Source: Paratrimastix pyriformis (lineage: Eukaryota > Preaxostyla > Paratrimastigidae). From it: 64,000 nt of DNA. The stretch is taken from positions 718,001 to 782,000 of the forward strand of contig JAPMOS010000002.1 in the NCBI GenBank assembly GCA_027972325.1, in the 5' to 3' direction. The notes under the pieces are model-generated. The model did no database searches. It was given only the letters and a program-made list of their open reading frames with translations, and was not told the DNA's origin. How positions within the stretch are numbered: the stretch's first letter is position 1; every line of letters starts with the position of its first letter. A program made the position numbers and the translations under genes. Shown one piece after another: positions 23,901 through 36,800 of the stretch.

Positions 23901-26900
23901 CGGCCTCCTGTCCCGGGAGGATAGCAAGCAAACAGGAAAAACGCACCGTGTGACCAGGCCGCATCCAACTTGCGCACATCTGGCGGCGGGATGGGCTGGA
24001 GGAAGGGAGGGAGGGGTCGCGGACCCAGGTCAGCGGGACGAACTCGGCCTCGCAAGGGACGGGCGGGGGCGGGGGCGGGGGCAGCAACCCCTCGTCGACC
24101 ATCTCGATCCCCACGGCCGCCACGGGCGGGCAGCCCTCGGGCTCGGGCGGCGGGGGCGGCGGCATGTCCGGGCCGACCATCTCCTCCTCCCAGCCCATGG
24201 GCTCGCCCATCCCCATGGGCTCACCCACCCCCATGGGCATCATCGGCATGCCCATGACCTCCGGGCCGGGGCCCTCGGGCACGGGCAGCCCGTCGTCGAT
24301 CGGGCCGTCCTCGAAGCCCAGCGCCGTGATGCAGCACCCGGTGTTGCGCACGTTCTGGCCGTTCGAGTTGGCCACGCACTCGCTCGAGTAGCTGCGGGGA
24401 GGACAGCCCAGAGGCCGGGGCATGGGGGTGAGCAGAGCGGGCAGCGGCGGGCTGGAAGGGGCGGCGGGTGTGACGGACGTGTTGCCGTTGCACGCGCAGA
24501 CGGGCGAGTAGATGGTGGTGCAGATGACCGGCTTGACGGTGCAGGTGCCCGTCTGGGTGGGGTCGTCGCAGGTCCCGGCGGGCTTCTTGCAGAACTGGTT
24601 GGTCCCGGTGCAGTCCGTGTCGACGGTGCACGTCCCGCCCCTGCGCCGCCCGGTCACAAGGGTGAGAACGGGCTAGAAGGGGAAGGGTGGCAGACCCGGA
24701 CGAGCACGGGCCGCTGCTGAGGAGGCTCACCCCGGCCAACCGACGGAAGCAGTCGTTCTGGTAGGTGACCCCTGTGTGCCCGGCGGGTAGTCGTGAGCGC
24801 GGGGTGAGCAGCGGGGGGTGGCGGACCGTTGCATCCGCAGACGGGGTTGTATGTGGTCGAGCAGACGGTCGGCCGCACCTGGCAGGTGCCCGTCCCGGCG
24901 CAGTCGCCCGTGGTCTTCGAGCAGAACTGGGTGCTGGTGCACTGGGCATTGCTCGTGCAGGAGCCGCCACTGGAGGGGAGGGGTCAAGTTCAGCCCGGGC
25001 GCCAACGGGGGGTGGGCGGGCGGACCCGGAGCTGCACGGGCCGGTCGAGAGGAGCGAAACCCCGGCCAGCTGGGCGAAGCAGGCGTTGCTGTAGGTCACC
25101 CCTGCGCAGGTGGAAGGGGAGGCGGCGCGCGAACCCGGGCGAAAGAGATGAGGCGCCCATTGACCCCCGTGCGAGGAGACGCAACAGACTGGCGAATGCA
25201 AACAGATGGCACCACACAAAAATTAAAAAGAGGGAAGAAAGACACCGCAAGAAATGTAGGCACAATCCACGAGGGAAGCGCCAGAGTCAAGCAGTGTCCA
25301 CCAAGCCAACATACGCAAGCAGGCGGCAGCGAACAAGGGTCAGTCAACGGCAAAGCGCTCAGGCGGAAGAGCACGTCAACATCCGAGACCGGAAATCAGG
25401 ACCCACAAGGGATCCGTCACATGGTGTGGATGGACAGCTCACGCTCTCACCACATCGCACGGCGGCAGCATGTGTCGCGCCAAAGGGGGTCCCCCCCATC
25501 ATACGTGGACAGGCGCGCACACACGTACGCACGGGGATAAAAGCCTCCCCGGGCGGACCGTTGCAGCCGCAGACGGGCTGGAAGAGGGTGCTGCACACGG
25601 TGGGCCGCACCTGGCAGGTGCCCGTGCCGGCGCAGTTGCCCGTGGTCTTCGAGCAGAACTGGGTGCTGGCACACTGGGCGTTGCTCGTGCAGGTGCCGCC
25701 GCTGCGAAGATCAGAGAGGAGAACGGGAATGAGCACTGCCTGGTCGAGCCTGTGGTTGCTGGCGCTCTCTGGAGACGGGTGCCTGGCGGGGACGGTGCCG
25801 TGATGATCTGGGACGAAGGCAGGCGGGGCCAGGAGGTGGGCGGCAAGGGGCCGGGAAGGCGGCGGACCCTGAGCTGCACATGCCGATGGACAGGATGCTC
25901 ACCCCCGAGAGGCGCGCGTAGCACTCGTTCTGGTAGGAGACCCCTGGAGGAAGACGCTCACGATTGGCGGGTTCGGGGGCGAGGGCAGACCGTTACAACC
26001 GCCTGCGCGAGGGTCGGCAAGAGAAGACAGAGGAGGAGGAAGACAGAGGAGGAGGAAGACAGAGGAGGAGGAAGACAGAGGGCGCCAAATGAGACGGGCT
26101 GAGACGCGAACGAAGGCAGGAAGGGCAGAGCAGGAGAGAGTGGGGCTGGAGACGGACATACGGGGCTGTATGTGCTCGGGCACGAGGTGGGCCGCACCTG
26201 ACAGGTGCCCGTGCCGGCACAGTTACCCGTTGACTTGGAGCAGAACTGGCTGCTGCTGCACTGGGCGTTGCTCGTGCAGGTGCCGCCACTGCGAGCCCAC
26301 CACCACAGATGGGTGAGCGAAGGCAGGCAGGATGGGTGTCGGGCGCCGCCATGCGGTGATCGGACCCTGAGCTGCACATGCCGATGGACAGGATGCTCAC
26401 CCCCGAGAGGCGCGCGTAGCACTCGTTCTGGTAGGAGACCCCTGGTAGAAGACAGGCGGAGAATTGGTGGATTTGACGAGGGAGTGGGGAGGCAGGGACA
26501 GACCGTTGCAACCACCTGAGGGTATGGCCGCAAGGAGACCCGAACGGATGCCATTTGAAGGAGAAGAAAACGAAGGTGTGGGGTTAGTTCGAGTGGCGGG
26601 ACGAGCGGCGGTGGGGACGGACATACGGGGCTGTATGTGCTCGGGCACGACGTGGGCCGCACCTGGCAGTTGCCCGTGCCGGCGCAGTTGCCCGTCGACT
26701 TGGAGCAGAACTGGCTGCTGCTGCACTGGGCGTTGCTCGTGCAGGTGCCGCCGCTGCAAAAAAGCAAGATGGGTGTCAGCCGGCATGCGGGGATGGGGCG
26801 CGGCGGCGGACCCTGAGCTGCACATGCCGATGGACAGGATGCTCACCCCCGAGAGGCGCGCGTAGCACTCGTTCTGGTAGGAGACCCCTGGCAGGAGAGA

Positions 26901-29199
26901 GCGGAGAACATTGGCGCTCGAGGGGGAGGACGAACAGACCGTTACAACCGCCTACGACGCAATCAGGAGCCGTCGGGACGGATGCCAGGGAAGAAGTTCG
27001 AACAGGGATGAGAGCGAGTTCGAGTGGCGAGGACGAGCGGCGGGGGGGACGGACATACGGGGCTGTATGTGCTCGGGCACGAGGTGGGCCGCACCTGGCA
27101 GGTGCCCGTGCCGGCACAGTTACCCGTCGACTTGGAGCAGAACTGGCTGCTGCTGCACTGGGCGTTGCTCGTGCAGGTGCCTCCCCTAAGAGGAGGGTAG
27201 ATGACAAGGCAAGTCGATCATCGCTGTGCGGGGGGTGGGCGGGCGGACCCGGAGCTACACGGGCCGGTCGAGAGGAGCGAAACTCCAGCCAACTGGGCGA
27301 AGCAGGCGTTGGTGTACGTCACCCCTAACATAGAAAACGGAGGATGAGGAGGGGGGGGGGTGTATATGCGTGAGTGTGTTCCTGTGTGTGCTGCGTGTCG
27401 AATCAACATGCACCCAGAGGCGTGGCCGGGTGGAGCTCCCACAGAACGGACCGTTGCAACCGCAGACGGGCTGGTAGAGGGTGCTGCACACGGTGGGCCG
27501 CACCTGGCAGGTGCCCGTGCCGCCGCAGTTGCCCGTGGTCTTCGAGCAGAACTGGGTGCTGGCACACTGGGCGTTGCTCGTGCAGCTGCCCCCGCTGCAG
27601 GAGAAGGATAAGGAGGGTGGCGGAATGGGATGAGGGGCGACCCAGCATGGCTTGGCGGTCGGCGCAACCAGGGGGAGGTCGCAGGAGCGCAGCACAGACC
27701 CAGATGAGCACAGCCCGAAGGAAAGGACGGAGACTCCAGCGCGCTGGGCGTAGCATGCGTTTTGGTATGAAACACCTGAAAACCAGGGGGCGTGAGCGTG
27801 ACCAACGACAAGCTTCGCGAGAGACCATTGCAGCCGCCTGCATAGATTTGGACAGGATGGGGAAAAAAATCGCGGGCGCGTGAGCGGGGGCAAGGTCGCA
27901 GATGGCGGCGGGGCAGACACACGGGGTTGTATGTGGTCGAGCAGATCGAAGGGCGCGTCTGGCAGGTGCCCGTCCCGGCGCAGTTGCCGGTGGCCTTCTG
28001 GCAGAACTGGGTGCTGCCGCACTGCGAATTGGTGGTGCACGTGCCGCCCCTGCGACCGATCAAAATCAGCCGACAAGTCGACCCCGGGGGTGACACAGAC
28101 CCGCTGCTGCAGGCGGTATTGCTCAAAAGGGAAACACCAGCCAGGCTCGCGAAACAGGCGTTGGTATAGGTGACCCCTGGGGCGAGTGCGAGGTTTTGAT
28201 CTGCTGGGGAGGAGGCCGTTTCCACAGACCGTTGCAACCGCACACCTGTTGTGCCGAGGCAGAGAATCGGTGAGCCGCGGCATGTGAGGGGGATGCTGAC
28301 AGACCGGCGAGAGCAGGGTGCTACAGAGCGTGGGTCGGGTCTGGCAGAACCCGGAGCCGCCGCAGTTGCCGGTGGTCTTCGCACAGAACTGGCTGCTGCT
28401 GCACTGCGAATTACTGGTACACGTGCCCCCTCTGGATGGGCGGAAAAGGTGTGAGGGCAGACTGTGCAGGGGAAAGGTCTGCCTCAGACCCAGACGAGCA
28501 CAGGCCGTTGCTCAGGATGGACTGACTGGCCCTCCGTGCGTAGCACTCGTTCTGGTAGGAGACCCCGTTGCACCCGCAAACCTGTGGTCCGGAGTCGAGT
28601 TGAGTGGTTAGAAAACAACGTCGTACAGACCGGGCTGTAGATGGTGGTGCACACGGCGGGGATTGTTTGGCAGGTTCCTGTGCCACCGCAGTTCCCGATG
28701 GTCTTGGAACAGAAGGTCCCGGATCCGCACTGGGAGTTGGAAGTGCAGAATCCGCCGGTGGAAGGGCAAGCCCTATGAACCGACGTTGGTCAGTCACGGC
28801 TCCTTCTTTCTGGGAATCAAAGACCCGTAGTTCCGGATACTTTGCCCCGCCATAGCAGCGAAGCATGGGTTCTGATATGAGGCCAAATTGCACCCTAAAA
28901 AATCAAAAGAAAACCATGGAAGAGGATCCTCTTGTGTAGGTCAGACCGCACACGGGGTTGAAAGTCGCTGGGCAATTAAAGGGCCGCGTCTGGCAAGTAC
29001 CGATGCCATTGCAGTTGCCGGCGCTCCTTAAACAGTACTGATTTCCGAAGCAGCCGGCATTGGATGTGCAGGCTTGAAGAGCAGTGAGATTGGCAGCAGT
29101 GTATTCAAAATAGGTGGGACACCGAGAATCAACAACCGGAGAAGAGGCGTGGCATAAAAGAGTAAAAGCACAGAGGACCAACAGAAAACCGTGCGCCAT
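20626..29199 (-). CDS. Secreted multi-Kazal (follistatin-like) protein with Gln-rich tail
   Basis: ATG 29199 opens a signal peptide (GFLLVLCAFTLLCHASS). About 12 modules follow, each encoded as a Cys-rich half (for example GGTCTSNAQCSSSQFCSKST, then C-x-GTGTCQVRP and YSPVCGCNG) plus a second exon (GVSYQNECYARLSGVSILS, then GMCSSGS). This is the follistatin/Kazal arrangement of extracellular protease inhibitors. Modules lie at about 29080-28825, 28772-28490, 28430-28090, 28050-27700, 27600-27240, 27190-26810, 26760-26350, 26290-25860, 25700-25040, 24975-24690, 24640-24320 and 23117-22850. Between the last two are acidic, Pro- and Met-rich linkers (including EEEQVAPTCAW). The tail (21602-21482, 21386-20626) is poly-Gln rich and ends ARWQHQ. 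Splicing of the linkers is uncertain. One intron holds the interrupted tRNA-Val. No target protease can be named. Confidence 0.82.
20690..20966 (-). repeat. CAG/CTG repeats encoding poly-Gln
   Basis: Runs of CTG/TTG on the plus strand at about 20699-20830 and 20915-20964 encode long Gln stretches, including about 17 Gln in a row, in the C-terminal tail of the Kazal gene. Confidence 0.85.
21634..22676 (-). tRNA. tRNA-Val(AAC), split in the D-loop by a 965-bp insertion
   Basis: The 5' half lies at 22676-22657: acceptor strand GATCTCA, TG, then GTGTAGTTGGT. The 3' half lies at 21687-21634: ATCAC, G, anticodon stem TGAGT/ACTCA, loop TTAACAC (anticodon AAC), variable AGGTC, T-arm CCCGG-TTCGAAT-CCGGG, acceptor TGAGATC and discriminator A. 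Joined, they form a 74-nt cloverleaf with seven perfect acceptor pairs. TGGT is present on both sides of the inserted DNA (22660-22657 and 21691-21688), as expected of a target-site duplication. The gene sits in sense orientation in a Kazal-gene intron (22723-21603). As it stands it is probably inactive unless the insert is removed from the transcript. Confidence 0.85.
21692..22656. mobile_element. Fold-back (long inverted repeat) element inserted in tRNA-Val
   Basis: 965 bp, much less GC-rich than the surroundings. Two arms of about 455 bp (about 21708-22165 and 22180-22641) are near-perfect reverse complements. The outer ends read CTTCCGCCCCGGGTGGC and its complement, and the centre has GTATGCG / CGCATAC. 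The arms differ by scattered substitutions and a length difference near 22355-22385, so they have diverged since formation. The outermost 15 bp are only loosely inverted (AGGCC against AGAGCC). No transposase frame was found; the mirrored frames in both arms are a consequence of the palindrome. Best reading: a non-autonomous fold-back or MITE-like DNA element. Confidence 0.7.
25110..25538 (-). other. Long intron within a Kazal module
   Basis: About 430 nt separates the exon ending CGCNG (about 25556) from the exon opening GVTYSNACFAQL (about 25108). Relatively A-rich on the plus strand. No nested gene or repeat recognised. Confidence 0.5.
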
Positions 29200-29620
29200 C
29201 GGCGATTGCTCCGCGCCTCTGGCTTTCCAGATGACACGCCGTCTTTACAGTCATTACAGTCAATAGTGCCCTTGGAGACGGACGGATTTTTTCAAAGTGT
29301 GAGTGACGATGCACGATGCCCCCTCTGCCGTTCCGTCCCATTCTTCCACTCGGTGTCGGGCGTGCCATCTTCGACTCGCAAACTGCGCTTGTTGGGTTCG
29401 CCGCTCGCGACACGAGATCCCCCCAGTGCCCAACAAAAAGGAAGATTCGATGCGTCGTTTCAGGAAGAACAGAAATGTCGAAAAGCCAAACACTCGATCA
29501 ATAAGCCAAACGAAGAAAAACGTCTCTGCTTTACAAAAATGAGGGGCACCGCGTCGACGAGCAGGGCGGAAGAGAGAAAAGAGCCATCGGATGGGTGGGT
29601 TATTTGGGGGGAGGTGGCCC
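29200..29620. other. Spacer between the Kazal gene start and the Raptor stop
   Basis: Both genes are on the minus strand, so this holds the Raptor 3' end and the Kazal promoter. Near-average base composition, no conserved frame, no RNA gene seen. Confidence 0.5.
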
Positions 29621-30838
29621 TTACTTGCGGGGGGCATAGATCGTGATGAGGGTGTTGGAGGCCGAGAGGGCGAACTTCATCTGGGTGGGGTGGAAGCACA
29701 GCGGGTGGATGGGCCCGCTGTCCTGGCTGAGCAGGATGTCGTGGTACTTGAACTGCAGCAGCGGCTGCCCGGCGCTGGTGAAGAGCCGAACCTGGATGGA
29801 GAGCATCGCGGGGGAGCAGGGAAAAGAGAGTGAGGACGTGCCCCCGGGCATGATAATGATGGGGGATGGGGGGTGGTGGGGTTGATCTGGGACACGCAGA
29901 TCGTGGGTGGTGAGATATTGGGATGGAGTTTGTGGGTGGGTGGGTGGGTGAGTGAGGCAGGCGGGAGGTGAGGCAGGCGGGAGGTGAGGCAGGCGGGAGG
30001 TGAGGCAGGCGGGGGGGCAGCTCGACCTGCTGATCGGCGAAGCCGCATGCGATGACGGGGAACTGGGCGTGGGCCGCGAAGCTGGTCATGGGGTTGCTGG
30101 GCCGGGCGGCAGGGCTCGTGCCCGCCAGGGCGTCGATGCTGAACACGGGCTGGGCGGCGGTGGTGCGCCGGTCGAAGACACACACCTCGCCGTCCCGCGA
30201 GGCCGAGATGAGCTCCAGGCCGCGCCCGTGGGGGATGGCCACCCCCACGATGGGCTCCCCGTGGGGCCGGCTGAAGAGCGGGCTCAGCGGGGGCCGGTCG
30301 TGGTTCAGCTGGTAGGCCTGGCCGGGGGTGTAGTCGACACAGCCCACCCCGTAGGAGACCGCCCCGCCCACCTGGCGCCCGGCCACCGAGGCCGACACGC
30401 CCGCGGTGGGGCTGAGGTAGGCCACCCCGCGCAGGTCGCGCTCGCGGCGGTCCCACACCTTGAGCAGCCCGCTCCGGCTGCCCACGACCAGGGTGCTGCC
30501 CACGCAGTCCATGGCCAGGGTCGTTGCCACCGTGCCGAACTCGGTGGGGATGTCCTGGATGCAGCGCTCCTGGTCGACGTCCCACAGGCGGACCACGTCC
30601 GAGCTGCCGCAGGTGGCCAGCAGGCCCACCGGCTGCGACCAGGCGAAGTGGAACGACGGGCGGGCCGGCCGGGAGGCGGCCATCATCATGTGGGGCATCG
30701 GGTGGTAGCCGTGCGGGCCGGGCGAGGCCACGGGCATGTTGTGCAGGCTGGCCAGGTTGGGCAGGGTCACGGGCGGGGCTGCGATGGGGGGGACAACGAC
30801 GATAAGTTGAGGATCGGGTCATGTGGAGTGATGCGGGT

Positions 30839-30872
<34 letters not shown>

Positions 30873-33800
30873 TGTGCGGGGAGGGGAGGGGAGGGGGCGG
30901 CGACGGACTGGCGATGGGGTTGGACATGTACATGGGGTGCGCCATCCACGCGCTGACCAGCGAGTGGCTGTGGTCCTGCGAGGGCGCCCACACCCGCACG
31001 GCGCCGTCGTCTGCACCCCAGGGGAACCGCCGCACATCGAAGCAGAAACGGGCAGCAGGACAATCGGTGAGGGGTGAGCATCGGTACGGGCAGATGGGCG
31101 ACCCATCCGCCAGGGGGCCGAACAGGGCAACCAACCCGACCGGGACCAAGGCCAACCCAACCCGGGGAGTGAGCGGACCGGTGGCGACGAGCATCAGGGT
31201 GCGGGTCTGCTCGTTGATGAACTGCAGGCCGCACATTCGCGGGTCGCGGCGGCGCCCCTGGGCGGCTGCCGAGGAGATGGCGCTGCCGGGCATCCCGGGG
31301 GCCGAGGAGGCCGGGATGGTCTTGCCGTAGTCCTCGTCCTGTCCGGGCGAGGGGGGCGGCATCACAGGGGGTGAGAGCGGAGGCCGAGGTCAGTCCGGGC
31401 CGGCGTGATCAGAAACAGGGGGGGGGGGGGGGGGGGGGGGGGGTACGGACGTGCGCGTGCAGGACGGGGCGGGGCGGGGGGCGCCGACTGGGGACGGCGT
31501 GCATCTGCAGCAGGAGGGAGATGTCGCGGTGCTCACCCGTCGGGCCGGCGGGCCCCTTCTTGGAGCGGGGCGCGGCCCCGGCGGCCGAGACGGGCGCCAT
31601 CTGGGCCGGGTAGGCGCCCTTGGCCCCGGGCGTGTAGAGCTCGAAGAACCTGGGCGGGGGGAGCATGAGAGGGGGATGAGCCCGGGCAGCACACGGCGGG
31701 GGGCGACAGGCGGAAGCATCGCATGGAGATAGGAGACGAGCGGGGCAGCACGGGGGACTGGGGGGGCAGCACGGGGGGGCAGGGGCAGCGGCGGACTTGA
31801 CGACGTTCGACTCGGCGTCGCCCACGGCGATGAGGGGCTCGGTGGCGTGGAAGGTGACCATCGAGGCGGTGGCGTCGTTGTCCACGATGCCCACCTGCTG
31901 CATCGTGTGCACACCTGCCCGCCCAACCGCGCCCCCCGTGTGGTGAGTGGAGGAACGGGGGCAGGCTGGAGGGTCGAGAGGCGAGGCCATTGCCAGATCG
32001 GGGGCGGTGTGGTTGTTCATGGCGGGCGGGGGGCGGGCAGGGCAGGGCAGGGAAGGGCGGGGGATGCGGACCGAGATCCGAGGCGACGATGCCGGCCCCG
32101 AGGGGCGGCTGGGGGCGGCACTCGGGCGGCATGACCGAGGGCGAGCCGGCCTTGCCCTGGGCCTGGATCTGGATGGGCGGCGGCGGGTTGGGCGGGGCCG
32201 GGCGGCCCGTCGGGGCAGGGCCGGCAGGCTGGGCGCGGGGAGGCCGGAGAGGTCGTCAAGGGGATGCGGACGGAATGTGCAGGAGGGCACGGTGAGGAAG
32301 CTGAGAGGGAGGGGCGCCAGACCAGCACCGTCTTGAGCCCCGTCGGGCCGGAGACGTAGGATTGCGGGGACGCGCCCAGCACCTCCTGGCCGGGCTGGGA
32401 CTCTTCGGGCGGCGGCGGGGGCGGGGGCGGCGGGGGCACGGAGGGCTCCTGGGGGTCGCCGGGCATCATGGGCCGGGAGAAGTACTCGCAGCTGTACCCG
32501 TAGATGGCCGAGGGGATGGGGCAGCCCTGGTAGGCGTCGGCGGGGGGCATCTGGGGGATGGACGACGAGCCCGAGGACCCCGAGAGGGCCGGGGCGCCGC
32601 CCTGCTGGGCGGCCAGCTGGGAACCCGACCCCGTCTGGGGCAGCTGGCTGGCCGAGTGGGACGGGTTCATCTGGGCGGGGGCCGCCTGGCCGGGGGTGCC
32701 CGGCTGGACCAGGACCGACGAGGACATGGCGTGGGTCATCATGCCGGCCACGCCGGCCGGGGCGGGGGCCTGGTCGGCAGGGTTGATGCCCGCCGTGGCG
32801 TAGGGGCCGGCCGCCGAGGGGGGCGCCTGGCCGCTCCAGACGGACTTGGCCTCGGCGGTGCACTGGAGGAGAGGGAGAGAGGGAGAGAGGGAGGAGAGAG
32901 AGAGAATGATGATGGTGGAGGGGACGGGGGGGCGGGCCGCGGGACCTTGTCGAGGATCATGGCCGTCGAGACGCCCGCCGCCGTGGAGACCTCCGGGTCG
33001 GGGTCCACGCAGAGCACCGACAGGGCCCGCCAGGCCACCATGAAGGCGTCCAGGCAGTGGCGCCGCTCTGGGTGGCAGCGGGCAGACGATGGTCAGGTCA
33101 AATGCCGAAAGGCCTTGAAAAGGCACGGGCGTGTGTCGTGCAAGGGGGTTGCGGACCAGGGCCAGCGGGCAGGACGAGCACCCCGGATTGGTTGGGGATG
33201 AGGGGAGGAGGGAGGGCGATCCCTGGCGGGACGGGGGGCATGGGGGTCGGCGGAGGGGGCACGGGCGGCACACCCGCCGGGGTCGCACGGCGCGGGGTCA
33301 GAACCCCGGTCGATCCCCCTGCCCCTGCCCCTGCAGCGGCGAGCTGGGCGAAGTTGGGGGCGCTGGCGCTCAGTGGGGGTGCAACCTGCAAGTGTAGACA
33401 GGGAGGGGGAAAAAAAGAGTCAGGACAAAATTTTCGAGCTCGGAGGGATTCGAACCCTCAATCTCCTGATCCGGAGTCAGGCGCCTTATCCATTGGGCCA
33501 CGAACCCATCTTAAAGTTTTGGCAAGGGAGAACGCGAGCAGACCTTCTCCGAGCTGGCGGCGGTGGGGGAGGCGGGCAGGGGCGGAGGAGGCCCTTGGGG
33601 AGGGGTGCCCGAGTAGGGCGGGGTGGTTGGGGGGCTGGTGCCCGCCGAGCTGCGCGGAGTGTCAGCAGAGGCGGCGCCCGCGCTCCCTGGAGGCACGGGC
33701 TGGGCTGCCGAGCCGCCCGGGGCGCGGAGGGCCGAGGGGAGGAAGTAGGGGTGGTGGGGGTGGTGGGCCGCGTCGAGGAGCTGCCAGAGGGTCGTCTCGC

Positions 33801-36800
33801 CGCCAAGGTGCCGGGCAACGGGCTGCGGGGGAAGCGAGCAGACGAGATCGATGAATATCGGGGTAGGTGGGTGGGCAAGGGTGGGCAAGGGTGGGCAAGG
33901 GCGGGCAAGGGCGGGCAAGGGCGGGCAAGGGCGGGCCTTGAGGTTGAGCATGAGGAAGCAGTGCAGGGCCACGAGCACCTCGCGCCGGACGAGGAGGCTG
34001 CCGTCGTAGATCAGCGGGGCCACCCGCACGGGGATGGCGTAGTCGATCCGGCGGCGCAGGTCGCCCGACGGGATCGCCTCTGCTCCGGCCACCAGCAAAA
34101 GGGGAGAACGGGCGGGGGCGGGATCAGAGTGGAACGGGATCAGCTCGCGGTGTCAATCCGTTCCGCTGGTGTGCCCGTGTCTGTTCGTGCTGCCCGTGGT
34201 TGTGGTTGCGATTGTGGCTGTGGTTGTGGTGGGTGGGGCGGGGCCGACCTTCGCCCGAGAGGAAGGTGCCCATGGCGTAGACCAGGGCCGCCCGGGCCTC
34301 GACGGAGGGCTCCTCGGCCAGCCGGGCGCTGAGCTTCTGGATGACGTTCAGCTGGGCGCAGGCCTCCTTGCCCTTGGGGAAGTCCCGCCAGTACTTGGCC
34401 AGGCACAGCACCACCCACTTGCGCAGCAGGGGGCTCGGGTCGTCCAGCTGGTTGACGCAGGCGGCGTGCAGGTGGCATCGGTGGCAGACCTGGGCCGGGG
34501 CAAATGGGGGGTCAACTGGGGTTGGGATGGGTGCGGCCGACGGACGTCCTGGCCGCCCTGGAGGATGACGCTCAGCACGAAGGCCGCCTGGGCGCGCAGC
34601 AGGGGCGAGGCGTGCTCGTCCGCAAGGACCCCCATAAAATACACGTGCCCTGCACCACGCCCAATGATCGGAACGGACGGGTTGGCGGATGGGGGATGAA
34701 GACGGGGCGAAGACGGGAGGTCGGCCAGATGGGGGGTGCGGAGTGCGGGGGGTGGTGGAGACGGACCGCCCTCGCGGATGAGGTCGGCCTGGCAGGTCAT
34801 GTCGACCGTCAGGATGCGCGTCCAGATGTGCACCAGCACGTCCCGCAGGTCGGTGGGCGTCTGCAGCAGCTTCAGCACGTACGGCACGATCCCGATGCTG
34901 ATGGCCTGCGGGCGCCCAGCAGGGAGAGAGGGAGAGAGGGAGAGAGGGAGAGAGGGAGAGGGAGGGAGAGAGACCAACCCGTTGGCATTTGCGGTGACTT
35001 TCCGTCTCTTGGACGGGCCCTGGTGGCTCGGTGTTCAGGAATGTGAGAGAGGATGGGCGGAGGGGGATGAAGAGGTCCGTTCTGTTCGTCAAGCGGGGTC
35101 TACGGCGTGATGGGGGTGGACGAGGCGCGCGTGGGGGCGGCGGACCTGCGCGACCATGGGGGAACCGCGGCCAGGAACTGGGACAGGTGGGCCAGAGCCA
35201 TGGGCCGGTGCACCTGGCTCAGCAGAGCCTGCAGGCACCCCAACCAACCCCAATCAGGGGGTGAGCAGGCCGGCGGCGCGGGGGGGGGAGGAGGGAGGGA
35301 GGGAGGGAGGGAGGAGGGAGGGAGGGAGGAGGGAGGCGAGAGGGGTGCAAAGGGAGGGAGGGCGAGGGGGCGACCTGGAGGACGATGGGCAGCAGGTCGG
35401 GGGCTCGTGACGGGCGTGGCCGAAGCGGAGCCACACCTCGAAGGCCGACAGGTGCTCGTGGAAGAAGGTCGTGTGGACGTAGGGCTGGCTCGACAGCAGC
35501 CGGGGCAGCTGCGGGTCCGAGACGAGACGAGGGGGCGGTGAGTCGGGATGGAGCAGAGAACGGGGGGGGGGGGGGGGGGGGGGCGAGGCCGTCCCGGCCC
35601 GGGTGCGGGTGGTGATGATCATGGGGACCCTGGTGGAGGGAGGGAGGGCGGGGGTGGGGTGGGGGGATGCGAGGGCCGGACCTGGAGAGGCACATGTCTG
35701 TGGCCAGGTCCCAGGCCTTCCAGAGGGGGTGGTGGTAGGTGGGGGAGGGCGGGTAGCTCATGGGGTGCAGTTGGCCGTCCGCATGATCCGCTCGGCCAGC
35801 AGGAAGTGCCGGAACAGGGCGGCCAGCAGCAGGTCCTGCCGGAAGAGCTTCTGGAAGAGATCTGTTGGGCAGGCCCCACCATGGCGCAAGCAGAGACGGG
35901 GAGCTGCCGTGAGGACGAGACGAGCACAAGCCGACAGGAGCCGGAGGGGGTGGGTGGCGGGCGGACCGGGTGGGCAGGTGTTCCAGGCGATGGTGTCGGT
36001 GATGGCGGTGAAGATCCAGTTGAGCTCCCCAGGGGCGTGTGCCGGTTGGTCAGGAAGCCCGGGAACTTGTCCACCTCATCGGGCGTCAGGTTCGTCAGAA
36101 GGCTGTCCGCGCAGAACCTGGTGGGGGGGGGGGGGGGGGGGGGGAGGGAGGAGGCGAGGAGCCCGGGGTCAGACGGGAGCGGGGGGGGGGGGGGGGGGCG
36201 GCGGACCATCGGAGGGCGATCCGGATGGGGTGGTCAGGCAGGAGGTGAACACGTCCGAGGGCATGCTCGGGTTCATGGGCAGCAGCTCGTTGGGCCGCAC
36301 GCGGCCAGGACGATGTTGCCGTGCTCGTCGAAGTCCGAGTTGGGCTGCGGGGCAGAGGGCGGGGTGTATCGGCAGGCGAAGTATCGCATTTCTCCTCCAC
36401 GTGAGCCGAGGAAAAGATGATGGCCAGAGAGCCGGGCGCGGGGGGGGGGGGGGGGGAATTGCCGGGGGGGCATGCAGACCGCAACCTCCTTGGGGAGGAA
36501 AGACTCGAGCAGGGTGCCGGCATCGGAGCAGTCCAGCACATAGACGGTGGGAGTCTTCAGCCAGGACATGACGTCCTTCATCAGGACGGGGATGTACTGG
36601 GTGTAGTTCTGGTTGAACACCCAGATCTCCTGCCGGCTGGTGGGCCGCGGGACGCCGTGCCCGTTGTAGTGGAACACGACCCGGTCCTCACCGGCATACC
36701 GCCTGGTCTGAAGGCACATGCGCTGCACTTCATCGGCGGTGGGGTCAAGCACGGCCTTGTATTGCGCTTGCTGCGGGACGGGCGGGAACGGGTCGGTGGT

